Assembly: GCF_024199925.1 (NCBI RefSeq)
Contig: NZ_JANADR010000001.1
Location: 3,038,001 to 3,102,000 of the forward strand
DNA length: 64,000 nt
Source of the DNA: Bradyrhizobium sp. CCGUVB1N3
GTDB lineage: Bacteria; Pseudomonadota; Alphaproteobacteria; Rhizobiales; Xanthobacteraceae
Direction: 5' to 3'
Below are positions 33,903-42,591 of this stretch, piece after piece. The notes beneath the pieces were generated by a model. It did not search any database, was not told the DNA's origin, and worked only from the letters and a program-made list of their open reading frames with translations. A program made the position numbers and the translations under genes. Within the stretch, counting starts at the first letter, position 1; each line of letters opens with the position of its first letter.

Positions 33903-36439
33903 GGCGCGCATCCGCCTTCGACAGGCTGAAGCCGTTGCTGGTCGCGGCCGTAGCAGTCATCGCGCTGCCGTTCGTGCTCAGGGCCCTCGGCCTGTCGCTC
34001 AACACCGGCACCTGGGTGGTCGCGCTTGCGATCGCCACCATGGGGCTCAACCTCTGCATCGGCTACACCGGCCTCGTCTCCTTCGGCCACAGCACCTGGT
34101 TCGGCGTCGGCGCGTACGCGGCCGGCCTGATCCAGCTCCGCTTCTTTCCGGGCCAGATCTGGCTGCCGCTGCTGCTGTCGACGGTCGTCGTCGCCGCGGC
34201 ATCGGCGGTCGTCGGCGCGCTGATCCTGCGCCGACGCGGCGTCTATTTCTCGCTTTTGACCCTGGCGCTCGCGGCGCTGGCCTATACGACGGCGTTCCGC
34301 TGGACGAGCCTGACCGGCGGCGAGGATGGCCTCGGCGGACTGAAGCGCGGCCGCATCGGCCCGCTCGATCTCGACAATGCGCTCGCCTACTACATCGTCG
34401 TCGCCGCCATCGGCCTTGTCGTGCTCTACGTGCTGTTGCGCCTGGCGCGCTCGCCCTTCGGTCACGTGCTGGTCGCGATCCGCGAGAACCAGCTGCGCGC
34501 GACGTTCCAGGGCTATCCGGTCGAACGCTACAAGCTCGCGGTCTTCGTGATCTCGGCGGTGGTCACGGGAATCGCCGGCGCGTTGATCGCGTTCCTGAAC
34601 TATCTCGTCTCGGCCGAAGCCGTCTCCGTGCCGTTCGCCGGCGAGCTGCTTGCGATGGTCGTGATCGGCGGCATGCGAAGCATGCTCGGGCCCGCGCTAG
34701 GTGCGCTGTTCTTCATCCTGTTCCGCGAGCTGTTCTCGATCTGGACGTCGGACTGGCTGTTCTGGTTCGGCATCACCTTCGTCGCCTTCGTGATGTATTC
34801 CCCGGGCGGCCTCGTCGGCATCGGCACGTTGATCATGCGGCACGTCCACCCTCCAGCGGAAGAGCCGGCCGCGATGAGCCGGCGCAAGATCTATGACGGC
34901 CTGCCGCTGCCGGCCTTTCTGCGGCCGCAAGCACTGACGGGGACGGTGCTCGAGGTGAGCGGCGTCTCGAAAAAGTTCGGCGGCATCCGCGCCGTGCACG
35001 ATGCGAGCATCAGCGTTGGCGCCGGCGAGATCCACGCCCTGATCGGGCCGAACGGCGCCGGCAAGACCACACTGTTCAACCTGGTCTCCGGCCTCTACGC
35101 GCCGGATCAGGGCGGCATCCGCCTCAACGGCCGCGATATCGCGGGTGTGCCGTCCAACCTGATCTGCCATCAGGGGCTGGCGCGCTCGTTCCAGATCACC
35201 AACCTGTTCCACGGGCTCACCATCTACGAGAACCTGAGGCTCTCGCTTCAGGCGCGCCGGCCGATGCGCTTCAACATCTGGAACGACATCGACGCCTACG
35301 AAGACATCCACGCCGAGACCGCGGAGCTGATCAAATTCCTCGGACTCGAAGGCATCGAGGAGATCGATAGCGGCGAGCTCTCCTATGGCGGGCAGCGACT
35401 TGTTGATTTGGGTATCGCTCTTGGCTCCAAGCCGCAGGTGCTGCTGCTCGACGAACCGCTCGCGGGCCTTGCCGCGGCCGAGCGCGAGCGCGTCTCCAGC
35501 CTCGTCAAGAACATCGCGGCCAATATCCCCGTTCTGATCGTCGAGCACGACATCGATCGCGTGCTGGGCTTCTCAGCCGTCGTCACGGTGATGAACCAGG
35601 GCGAAGTGCTGATGTCGGACTGCCCCAAAGCGGTGCGCGAAGACGTGCGGGTGCAGGAGATCTACACCGGCACGGGCACCCCGACCGTTGCGCTTCAGCG
35701 CAGCGATGATGCTGCGAGCGATGCAAAACCCATCCTGCGCTTCGAGCGCGTCAACACGTTTTACGGCAAGAGCCACATCCTGACCGAGGCCTCCCTCGAC
35801 GTGCGCGAAGGGGAGATCGTCGCGCTTTTGGGCCGCAACGGCGCCGGCAAGTCGACGCTGCTGAAGACGCTCGCCGGCCTGGTGCCTGCGACATCAGGCA
35901 GCATCGACTATCGCGGTGAAGACATCGCGCACCTCGCCGCGCCCGACATCGCGCGCCGCGGCATCGGCTATGTGCCGCAGGGTCGCGGCCTGTTCGCCGG
36001 CATGACCGTGCGCGAGAACCTCGCGCTCGGGCGCCTAGCCCGCAAGACCGACGGCAGCGACGGCGTGGTCTGGGACGAGGCGCAGATCCTGCACACCTTC
36101 CCGCGGCTGAAGGAGCGCATGAACGTCGCGGCCGACTATCTCTCCGGCGGCGAGCAGCAGATGGTGGCGGTCGCGCGTGCGATGTCCGGCAATGTCCGCC
36201 TGCTGCTGCTCGACGAGCCCTTCGAGGGGCTTGCGCCGGCGGTGACGCTCGAGCTGTTCAAGGTGTTCGACCAGCTCCGGCGGCACATGTCGATCGTGAT
36301 CGTCGAGCACAATCTCGACCTCGTGCTCGCGCTCGCCGACCGCGTCTTCGCGCTGGAGCGCGGCGCGGTGTTCCACCAGGGCCCGGCCAAGCCGCTGCTG
36401 ACCGATCTCGGCTATCGCAAGCAGATCCTGTGGCTTTAG
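33899..36439 (+). CDS. Fused ABC transporter: LivM permease + LivG ATPase + LivF ATPase
   Basis: One uninterrupted 846-codon reading frame holds three normally separate proteins. Residues about 1-320 are a LivM permease (ATMGLNLCIGYTGLVSFGHS). Residues about 345-595 are a LivG ATPase: Walker A GPNGAGKTT, degenerate signature LSYGGQ, Walker B VLLLDEPLAGL. Residues about 610-846 are a LivF ATPase: Walker A GRNGAGKST, signature LSGGEQQ, Walker B LLLLDEPFEGL. The start overlaps the LivH stop. Permease-ATPase fusions are known in Bradyrhizobium; a triple fusion fixes 1:1:1 stoichiometry. No premature stops or odd composition at the joints. Confidence 0.9.
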   Translation: MRRASAFDRLKPLLVAAVAVIALPFVLRALGLSLNTGTWVVALAIATMGLNLCIGYTGLVSFGHSTWFGVGAYAAGLIQLRFFPGQIWLPLLLSTVVVAAASAVVGALILRRRGVYFSLLTLALAALAYTTAFRWTSLTGGEDGLGGLKRGRIGPLDLDNALAYYIVVAAIGLVVLYVLLRLARSPFGHVLVAIRENQLRATFQGYPVERYKLAVFVISAVVTGIAGALIAFLNYLVSAEAVSVPFAGELLAMVVIGGMRSMLGPALGALFFILFRELFSIWTSDWLFWFGITFVAFVMYSPGGLVGIGTLIMRHVHPPAEEPAAMSRRKIYDGLPLPAFLRPQALTGTVLEVSGVSKKFGGIRAVHDASISVGAGEIHALIGPNGAGKTTLFNLVSGLYAPDQGGIRLNGRDIAGVPSNLICHQGLARSFQITNLFHGLTIYENLRLSLQARRPMRFNIWNDIDAYEDIHAETAELIKFLGLEGIEEIDSGELSYGGQRLVDLGIALGSKPQVLLLDEPLAGLAAAERERVSSLVKNIAANIPVLIVEHDIDRVLGFSAVVTVMNQGEVLMSDCPKAVREDVRVQEIYTGTGTPTVALQRSDDAASDAKPILRFERVNTFYGKSHILTEASLDVREGEIVALLGRNGAGKSTLLKTLAGLVPATSGSIDYRGEDIAHLAAPDIARRGIGYVPQGRGLFAGMTVRENLALGRLARKTDGSDGVVWDEAQILHTFPRLKERMNVAADYLSGGEQQMVAVARAMSGNVRLLLLDEPFEGLAPAVTLELFKVFDQLRRHMSIVIVEHNLDLVLALADRVFALERGAVFHQGPAKPLLTDLGYRKQILWL

Positions 36440-36769
36440 GCTGCGGGAGACGCGCCAGATCAGGTCGGGTTTTCCCGCCCCATCAAAAATGGGGAAAACA
36501 ACCCCATGCAAAGTAGCGGGTGACTGTCGGCGCGACGTATTACGATTTTACGAAATCATTTGACACGTCGGGCAAATCACCGGCATGATGTCATCATTGC
36601 CAAATCCCTGAAGTGTCCCACGGCGTGCCCGGCAACGGCGCGTCACGACAGCTTGCGCGCAACTCATCCTCATCAACATCAGCAATCGGTCCGGCGGGCC
36701 GCGGGCAGGCAATCGGCCTTGCGCGCAGCCGCCCACGCGCCTGCGCCGGCCCCAAAAGGAAGCATCGAC
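36440..36769. other. Intergenic region, 330 bp, with a stem-loop
   Basis: No convincing gene is seen. ATGGGG-AAAACAA-CCCCAT (36489-36507) is a clear stem-loop without T-run, shortly after the transporter stop. The following AT-richer stretch (36535-36600, with TTTTACGAAATCATTTGACA) could hold a promoter for the next gene pair. An open frame reading through on the plus strand before ATG 36770 has no coding look. Confidence 0.5.
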
Positions 36770-37435
36770 ATGACAGCATCTTCGAACCACAACACGACGG
36801 CGGCGATCGCCGCGCCCGATCGACCCCAAACCGCAACATTCCCGCGGATCAAGTTCTCCAAGCGCGGCTTTTCGATCGACCATCCGGATCCGGAGGCGGG
36901 CGAACGGCTGATGGCCGACGCGTTCGGGGTCGCCGATAGCGACGCCATGTACGGCATCCTCAAGCAATTGGTGAAGGCGAGCGTGAACGGCGCGAGGCTC
37001 GACCACGCCAACCTCGCCTTCATGATTTCGATGATGCAGGGCATCAAGCCGAGGGACGCCATCGAGGCGATGCTGGCGGCGCAGATGATCTGCGTGCACG
37101 TCACCGCAATGCGAAGTGCCCAGCATCTCGCCGGCGCCGACAACATCCAGTGCCAGGACAGCGCCGCGCGTGCGCTCGGCAAGCTCGTGCGCACGTTTCC
37201 GGCCCAGATCGAGGCGCTCAATCGTTACAGGAACAAGGGCGAGCCGGCCATCACCGTGCAAAACCTGTCGGTCCAGGACGGCGGCAAGGCCATCGTCGGC
37301 AACGTCACACAGCATGCGCGGATGATCGTGTCGCAGCCGGGCGCGCCTGCCGCGCTGGCGGACGCGCGGACGGTCCCGATGCCAATTGTCGGCGAACACG
37401 AGCAGGTCATCGCAACGCACGACGCCCCCGCATGA
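36770..37435 (+). CDS. Conserved hypothetical protein, upstream partner of the HGG-motif protein
   Basis: A 221-residue soluble protein without signal peptide or membrane helix. The start is fixed by AAGGAAG before ATG 36770. A disordered N-terminus precedes FSIDHPDPEAGERLMAD, a mostly helical core, and a C-terminal strand region AITVQNLSVQDGGKAIVGNVTQ. I recall this ending in a family found repeatedly in alphaproteobacteria beside the small HGG protein that follows, often near phage-derived genes, but no function is known to me. The stop overlaps the next start (ATGA). Confidence 0.65.
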   Translation: MTASSNHNTTAAIAAPDRPQTATFPRIKFSKRGFSIDHPDPEAGERLMADAFGVADSDAMYGILKQLVKASVNGARLDHANLAFMISMMQGIKPRDAIEAMLAAQMICVHVTAMRSAQHLAGADNIQCQDSAARALGKLVRTFPAQIEALNRYRNKGEPAITVQNLSVQDGGKAIVGNVTQHARMIVSQPGAPAALADARTVPMPIVGEHEQVIATHDAPA

Positions 37436-37701
37436 CCAGTGGCCACGTCCGCACCACGGGCGCGATGCTGGCAAGCCCGCGCTGCGGCGCCAGAACGCGC
37501 AACGGCTGTGCTTGCCGCGCGCCGGCGGTTCACGGCAAGTCCCGGTGCCGTATGCATGGCGGCGCGGAGGGATCGGGCGCGCCGAAGGGAAACAGGAATG
37601 CGCGGAAGCATGGGCTGTTCACGAAGAAGGGCATCGCAGAGCAAAAGCAAGTTCGGGATCTGTTGGATGAGGCGCGGAGACTGCTCAGGGAATTCGAGTG
37701 A
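37432..37701 (+). CDS. Small HGG/GSGAP-motif protein
   Basis: An 89-residue basic protein translated in overlap with the gene before it. An N-terminal cysteine group CGARTRNGCACRAPA and then CRMHGGAEGSGAPKGNRNA may form a small zinc-binding or nucleic-acid-binding unit; a charged helix ends the protein. Proteins with this RMHGG-GSGAPxGNxNA pattern are widespread in alphaproteobacterial genomes and some phages; they are mostly annotated as hypothetical. Pairing with the preceding gene is a repeated arrangement as far as I recall. Confidence 0.65.
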   Translation: MTSGHVRTTGAMLASPRCGARTRNGCACRAPAVHGKSRCRMHGGAEGSGAPKGNRNARKHGLFTKKGIAEQKQVRDLLDEARRLLREFE

Positions 37702-37826
37702 TGCCGCCTCCTTCAATTCGGGCTGTCTCGCGTCAAGTCGATCACTCTTTCTTGTGTGACCTAGTTCATAGGCTGCCCCCGTTGAGCAGACTACGTTAGG
37801 TAACCGAGCGTTAGCTCGCTTTGCCG

Positions 37827-37883
37827 CGCCCGACGGACGGGCGTTTTCTCCCTAGACTGGCCGATCGCTTCGAGCGGTCGGCC
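37827..37883 (+). terminator. Two tandem hairpins, the first with a T-run
   Basis: CGCCCG-ACGGA-CGGGCG followed by TTTTCTC (37827-37849) is a classical intrinsic terminator for the plus-strand gene pair. Ten bases later GGCCGA-T-CGCT-TCG-AGCG-G-TCGGCC (37859-37883) gives a second, stronger stem followed by CTTTCG. Confidence 0.7.
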
Positions 37884-38104
37884 CTTTCGTTGTGCAGCGC
37901 CCCTGACGTTGCCGCACTTCGTGGGAGCGTCGTCGGGGATCAATGCCCGTTTGCGATCAACAGCCAAACATCATTCAGCGGACTGCACGCTTCCGTTTGG
38001 GCCCCAGGAGCTGCCGTCGCGGCCGATGGACGCGAACGCCGGCCGTAATACGGAATACTCGGAGAGGGGCGAGTTTGCTCTCGCTCCATCTGATCTTGCC
38101 TGAA

Positions 38105-38132
38105 GTATGACATTCATATTGAAATGTCATAC
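38105..38132. promoter_or_regulatory. NikR-type operator (perfect GTATGA-N16-TCATAC)
   Basis: GTATGA (38105-38110), 16 bases, then TCATAC (38127-38132) reproduces exactly the NikR consensus of Escherichia coli. Symmetry extends to 10-bp arms GTATGACATT and AATGTCATAC around an 8-bp centre. It ends 82 bp before the likely GTG start of the TonB receptor and covers the -35 element of a possible promoter. NikR represses nickel-uptake genes when nickel is plentiful. No nikR gene lies in this window. Confidence 0.75.
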
Positions 38133-38146
38133 GTACTCGCTACCAT
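38119..38146 (+). promoter_or_regulatory. Putative sigma-70 promoter of the TonB receptor gene
   Basis: TTGAAA (38119-38124), a 16-bp spacer and TACCAT (38141-38146). The -35 hexamer lies within the right half of the palindrome, so a bound repressor would block polymerase. A transcript from about 38153 would have a leader of about 60 bases before GTG 38215. Confidence 0.45.
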
Positions 38147-38214
38147 TGGCTTCCGGGTAAGGATGCGCAGTCGTCGGCGATTGCGGCACTCGATTGGTGT
38201 GCGGGAGCAAGTCA

Positions 38215-40416
38215 GTGCGTGGGATATTGCGGATAGTTTCTGCCGCCGCGTCGTCTGCTATTTGTGCGTTGCCCGCCGTCGGACAGGATCGAGCCCCGAG
38301 CGGGCCGGATCAACTTCCACCGGTCACCGTCACTGCTCCTGAGGCGAAACCGCCCACGCGGAATGCGAGGCCCAAGCCAGCGCAAAATCGCGGGAGACGG
38401 GTGACTGTCGCAGTCAGATCGGAGCAGCCGGCCACAAGCGGCGGCGCAGGGGTGGCACAAGGCATGACTCCCGATGGAGTGGCGGCAATGCAGCCTACTG
38501 CTGCCAGCGCCGTGCGCTTCACCGGCGAACAGGTGAATGCAGTTCCGTTCTCGCGCGTGGGCGAGGCGCTAGAAGTCGTGCCGGGCCTGATCGTCACGCA
38601 GCATTCCGGCGAAGGCAAAGCAAACCAGTATTTTTTGCGCGGCTTCAATCTTGACCACGGTACCGATCTCTCGATCTTCGTGGACGGTATGCCCGTCAAT
38701 ATGCCGACGCACGGTCATGGTCAGGGTTATGCTGATATCAATTTCCTCATTCCCGAGCTGATCCAGTCGGTCAACGTTCGTAAGGGGCCGTATTATGCGG
38801 ACGTCGGCGACTTCAGCTCCGCCGGCTCCGTGGCTATCGATTACATCAATAAGCTGCCGAAGAATTTTGCGGAGGTCACATTTGGCAGCTTCGGTTATCG
38901 GCGCAGCGTGGCAGCGGGATCGACCGCGGTGGGCGACGGCACCCTACTTGCGGCGATCGACGGTACCAAATACGACGGCCCGTGGGATGTGCCGGATAAT
39001 GTGCGGAAGATCAACGGCGTGCTGCGCTACAGCCGCGGCACCGCAACAGACGGCCTGACGCTGACCGCGATGGCCTATTCCAACGGCTGGAATTCGACCG
39101 ATCAGGTGGCGCAGCGCGCCATCGACGAGGGCATCATCGGCCGCTTCGGCACGCTCGATCCAACCGATGGAGGCACCTCCAGCCGCTTCAGCCTGTCGGG
39201 TAATTGGGCGCAATCTAGCGAGTATGGCCAGAGCAAGGTCAGCGCCTATGTCATCCGCTCTGACCTGCAGCTCTTCAACAATTTCACTTACTTTCTCGAC
39301 AACCCCATCAATGGCGACCAATTCAATCAGCTCGATCGCCGTACCCTGGGCGGCTTCGACGCGCGGCACGCCTTCGACTGGCGGTTTGGAGGCTTCGAGA
39401 CACAAACCCGCGTCGGCATGCAGAGCCGTTACGATGACATCCATGTCGGTCTGTTCACGACCGAGCAGCGCGCACGGCTATCGACCACACGCGAGGACCG
39501 CGTGCAAGAAGGCAATGTCGGCATCTGGACCGACACAACGACACGCTGGACCGACTGGCTGCGCACTACCGTCGGCATCCGCGAAGATGTTTTTGCCGGT
39601 CACGTCTTGAGCGATACGCCCGAGAATTCGGGCAATGCTCAGGCGACGATGGCGAGCCCTAAGGGCGGTATTGTGCTCGGCCCATGGTTCAAGACTGAAT
39701 TCTACGGCAATGCCGGCTACGGCCTGCACAGCAACGATATTCGTGGCGCGACGATCACGGTCGATCCAATTGACAAGGTCACACCGCAGGATCGCGTCCC
39801 GTTGCTGGTCCGCTCGCGCGGTGCAGAGCTTGGCATCCGCACGAAGGCGATCGACAACCTCACCAGCTCGGTTGCTGTCTTCGTACTGGATTTCGACTCC
39901 GAACTTCTGTTCGTCGGCGACGCCGGTACCACCGAAGCCAGCCGGCCCAGCCGCCGCGTGGGCGTGGAATGGGTCAACCAGTACAAGCCGCTTCCGTGGC
40001 TATCATTCGACCTCGACGTTGCCTACGCTCGGGCTCGGTTTACAGACTTCGATCCTGCGGGGGACCGCATCCCCGGCGCGCCGGCTTGGATCGCAAGCGG
40101 CGCGGTCACCTTCGGCAGAGAGGCTGGCTGGTTCGGTGCACTCAAGGCACGCTATTTTGGCCCGCGCCCGCTGATCGAGGACGACAGCGTCCGCTCGCTA
40201 TCCTCGTTGATCTTCAACGCACGTGCCGGCTATCGCTTCGATAACGGCCTTAAACTTCAGCTCGATGTGCTCAATCTCTTCAACGCGCAGACCAACCAGA
40301 TTGAATACTACTATCTGTCCCGCCTGCCCGGCGAGCCGATCGAGGGCGTTGCCGACCGTCACGTCCATCCCGCTGAACCTCGTGCGGTACGCTTGACGCT
40401 CGCCGGCAAGTTCTGA
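38215..40416 (+). CDS. TonB-dependent outer-membrane receptor, probably for nickel or a nickel chelate
   Basis: A 733-residue receptor. The GTG at 38215 gives a signal peptide (SAAASSAICALPAVGQ) and has GGGAG eight bases before it; earlier TTG/GTG codons exist. The plug domain spans about residues 95-225 with a TonB-box-like PPVTVTAP near residue 35, the segment VFVDG-type IFVDGMPVNMPTHGHGQGY with two histidines (166, 168), then VRKGPYYADVGDFSSAGSV. The barrel ends in a C-terminal Phe (LTLAGKF), as outer-membrane proteins do. A NikR-type operator in the promoter suggests nickel-dependent control. Codon use seems slightly less GC-biased than in neighbours. Confidence 0.85.
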   Translation: MRGILRIVSAAASSAICALPAVGQDRAPSGPDQLPPVTVTAPEAKPPTRNARPKPAQNRGRRVTVAVRSEQPATSGGAGVAQGMTPDGVAAMQPTAASAVRFTGEQVNAVPFSRVGEALEVVPGLIVTQHSGEGKANQYFLRGFNLDHGTDLSIFVDGMPVNMPTHGHGQGYADINFLIPELIQSVNVRKGPYYADVGDFSSAGSVAIDYINKLPKNFAEVTFGSFGYRRSVAAGSTAVGDGTLLAAIDGTKYDGPWDVPDNVRKINGVLRYSRGTATDGLTLTAMAYSNGWNSTDQVAQRAIDEGIIGRFGTLDPTDGGTSSRFSLSGNWAQSSEYGQSKVSAYVIRSDLQLFNNFTYFLDNPINGDQFNQLDRRTLGGFDARHAFDWRFGGFETQTRVGMQSRYDDIHVGLFTTEQRARLSTTREDRVQEGNVGIWTDTTTRWTDWLRTTVGIREDVFAGHVLSDTPENSGNAQATMASPKGGIVLGPWFKTEFYGNAGYGLHSNDIRGATITVDPIDKVTPQDRVPLLVRSRGAELGIRTKAIDNLTSSVAVFVLDFDSELLFVGDAGTTEASRPSRRVGVEWVNQYKPLPWLSFDLDVAYARARFTDFDPAGDRIPGAPAWIASGAVTFGREAGWFGALKARYFGPRPLIEDDSVRSLSSLIFNARAGYRFDNGLKLQLDVLNLFNAQTNQIEYYYLSRLPGEPIEGVADRHVHPAEPRAVRLTLAGKF

Positions 40417-40596
40417 GGGCTGCCGATATCGCCCAGCCCTTACTTCCGCTTCGGGTCCAAGATCACACGTGATCCGCGCATTCGGTCACGGTGCGGACTT
40501 GCCACCTGCGACGCCGCCAGAGCTCTGTGTACCATCCTCCAACGCAACCGCCATCTCCACGCGCCAGCGCGGCAGATGAGCGAGATCCGCTCAGGG

Positions 40597-40926
40597 TCAT
40601 TTGGAGGCAACGGTCTCCTTGAACAGCTCAACCGTGCCGCGCGCGTTGTCGGTCACTGCAAAGACCTCGTAAAAATCGATCTGCGGCTTCATGCCGTAAC
40701 GCTGGACGATCCCCTCGAGCCACGGCCCGGTGTAGAACGCCTTGGCATCCTCGATGCGCTCCCACTGATACACGCCGCCGGCCCATCCGCTTTCGGACCA
40801 GATGAAGTGCTTGCTGATCAGCCCCGTCACCTCGCGGAAGTTGGGTGCGATCTTGTGAAAGTGCTCGCGACACGCGGCATAGTCGATCTGCGGCGGCAGT
40901 TTGTATCGTACAACGGTGGTAATCAT
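40597..40926 (-). CDS. Small dimeric alpha/beta-barrel (monooxygenase/YdhR-like) protein
   Basis: A 109-residue protein from ATG 40926 with a good GGAGG site seven bases upstream; longer upstream frames lack one. The pattern ITTVVRYKLPPQIDYAACREHF ... GLISKHFIWSESGWAGGVYQWE ... AKAFY fits the YdhR/ABM-type ferredoxin-like fold that forms dimeric barrels. Members act as putative monooxygenases or small-molecule binders. It is on the opposite strand between the TonB receptor and the ABC transporter, so its link with them is unclear. Confidence 0.7.
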   Translation of the reverse strand: MITTVVRYKLPPQIDYAACREHFHKIAPNFREVTGLISKHFIWSESGWAGGVYQWERIEDAKAFYTGPWLEGIVQRYGMKPQIDFYEVFAVTDNARGTVELFKETVASK

Positions 40927-41440
40927 GCGACCTCCTCGTAAGGACGCCCCAGGCGCAACATTGATGACATTCCCCCGACCAAGCAAGCGAAGCAGGAAGA
41001 CGAGATGGATCAAAGGCGCAAAGCCTAACGAGTAGCTTTCCGTTCTGCTGCGACAAGCCGTTTGTTCCAGAGCATTGCCGGACTTGGCGTTAGAAGTTCA
41101 GCCTTGTCCTGCATGATTGGTATGGCCGTCGCTCAATTCGCGAAATGCACGCTCCATGCTGGTGCGCGCGCAGACCGAAATATCGACCATCTGCCCGCGC
41201 CGATCGCGATCAAACGCGACGGACGCCACCGCGAGTAGGTCAATACGATTGACGAGAGAGAGCCTCAATCGCCGCGCAGCTATCTCCATGCATTTTTTTG
41301 CGTTAATGTGAACCTCTTCATACTTGTGTAGCAGACGGGCTCGGATGATGCCCAACCAAAGAGAGGCGAGCTAAGCCCCGCAAAGCGCCACCCGGTTCCG
41401 ATGGGTTCATTCCATTCAAACGCGAGTTTGGGAGCGACAC
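40927..41440. other. 514-bp intergenic region before the NitT/TauT-type transporter
   Basis: A minus-strand open frame of 85 codons (41098-41355) begins with TTG, has no ribosome site and no recognisable domain; it may be chance or a gene remnant. TCATAC occurs at 41318-41323 but without GTATGA at NikR spacing. A GGGAG site precedes the next gene. I see no other structure. Confidence 0.45.
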
Positions 41441-42571
41441 ATGGAAAAGCGCGAAATTGGCAACAGCTTGACGAAAGATCTGTCCGAAGCGAAGCGGGGC
41501 GCCTTCTCCCGCCGCTCGGTGCTGACGTTGGCTTGTACCCTCGGCGCCGCGGCGCCGTTTGGGATGTTCGGCGCGGCTCGCGCGCTGACGGCATCCGGGA
41601 CTGGATCGCTGTCTTATATTCCGGGCGAGCCCTTTATCTGCCGCGCCGCAGCGAACGGTGAAGAGCTGCAGGGCGCGCCCCGCCAACTAAAACTCGCCTG
41701 GAACGCCAACGCGGCCTGCACGGTCGCTGCGCCAGTCGCAAAGGAGCGGGGCATCTTCGCCAAGCACAACCTCGATGTCGATTTCGTCAATTTCGGCGGT
41801 TCGACCGACCAGTTGTTGGAGGCGATTGCAACTGGCAAGGCGGATGCCGGTTTGGGATTGGCCCTGCGCTGGCTCAAGCCGCTGGAGCAAGGCTTCGACG
41901 TTCGGATCACCGCCGGTGTGCACGGCGGCTGCATCCGGCTCCTCGGCTCCAAGGCTGCGAACATTGACAGCCTGGAGTCCCTGCGTGGCAAGGCTATCGC
42001 GATCAGCGATCAAGCGAGCCCAGCGAAGAATTTCTTTTCGATCTACCTCGCCAAGAAGGGCATCGATCCGGCCCAAGAGGTAGAGTGGCGCCAGTACCCG
42101 GCCAATCTGCTCGCGCTTGCCGTCGATAAGGGCGAAGTGCAAGCGCTAGCCGAGATAGATCCGCTGCCCTATCTCTGGCTCAAGGAAGGCAAACTCAACG
42201 AGATCGCGACGAACTTATCGGGTGAATTCGCCGACCGCACCTGCTGCGTTCTCGCGATACGTGGCAGCCTCACCCGAAGCGAAGTGCCGGTGGCGGCCGC
42301 TCTGACACGGTCGATACTGGAGGGGGCAGACCACGTTGCCAGCGATCCCGCCGATGCCGCAGCAATCTATTCGGGCTACGGCGGGAGAGGGTCCGTAGAG
42401 GATCTCGCCACTATGTATCGCAGCCATACTCACCACAAACATCCTGTCGGGGCGGAGCTCAAGAAGCAGCTTTTGCTGTACACCGATGAACTCAAGGCAG
42501 TGAATGTCATCAAGCGAAGCACCGACCCGGCCAAGTTCGCCGACCGGATTTATCTTGACGTTCTAAGCTGA
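41441..42571 (+). CDS. ABC transporter substrate-binding protein, NitT/TauT (NMT1/SsuA) type, with His cluster
   Basis: A 376-residue binding protein; ATG 41441 follows GGGAG. A twin-arginine-like signal (SRRSVLTLACTLGAAAPFG, about 24-42) marks export. The mature domain has LKLAWNANAACTVAAPVAKE and GIFAKHNLDVDFVNFGGS, the NMT1/SsuA arrangement. Unusual are His161-Gly-Gly-Cys164 and the cluster SHTHHKH at 328-334, which could contact a metal or metal complex. It is followed by its permease (gap about 20 bp) and ATPase. Family members import nitrate, sulfonates, or thiamine precursors; next to a NikR-operator receptor, nickel or cobalt chelate is a fair alternative. Confidence 0.82.
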   Translation: MEKREIGNSLTKDLSEAKRGAFSRRSVLTLACTLGAAAPFGMFGAARALTASGTGSLSYIPGEPFICRAAANGEELQGAPRQLKLAWNANAACTVAAPVAKERGIFAKHNLDVDFVNFGGSTDQLLEAIATGKADAGLGLALRWLKPLEQGFDVRITAGVHGGCIRLLGSKAANIDSLESLRGKAIAISDQASPAKNFFSIYLAKKGIDPAQEVEWRQYPANLLALAVDKGEVQALAEIDPLPYLWLKEGKLNEIATNLSGEFADRTCCVLAIRGSLTRSEVPVAAALTRSILEGADHVASDPADAAAIYSGYGGRGSVEDLATMYRSHTHHKHPVGAELKKQLLLYTDELKAVNVIKRSTDPAKFADRIYLDVLS

Positions 42572-42591
42572 GCCGATTGGGAAGATCCGCA

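Larger units (their letters stand above)
37702..38214. other. 513-bp intergenic region before the TonB receptor gene
   Basis: The left part holds two tandem hairpins (37827-37883), the right part a large palindrome and promoter (38105-38146). Between them (about 37890-38100) I see no gene with coding character. Confidence 0.6.

Noticed and set aside
37432..37701. Prophage remnant call for the HGG gene pair
   Set aside because: No integrase, terminase, capsid or att-like direct repeats nearby, so a phage origin is only a possibility.
41318..41323. TCATAC as a second NikR half-site before the ABC operon
   Set aside because: No GTATGA-like half at 16 bp spacing; a single hexamer is expected by chance.
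41098..41355. 85-codon minus-strand frame before the NitT/TauT operon
   Set aside because: TTG start, no ribosome site, no domain; mentioned only as possible remnant.
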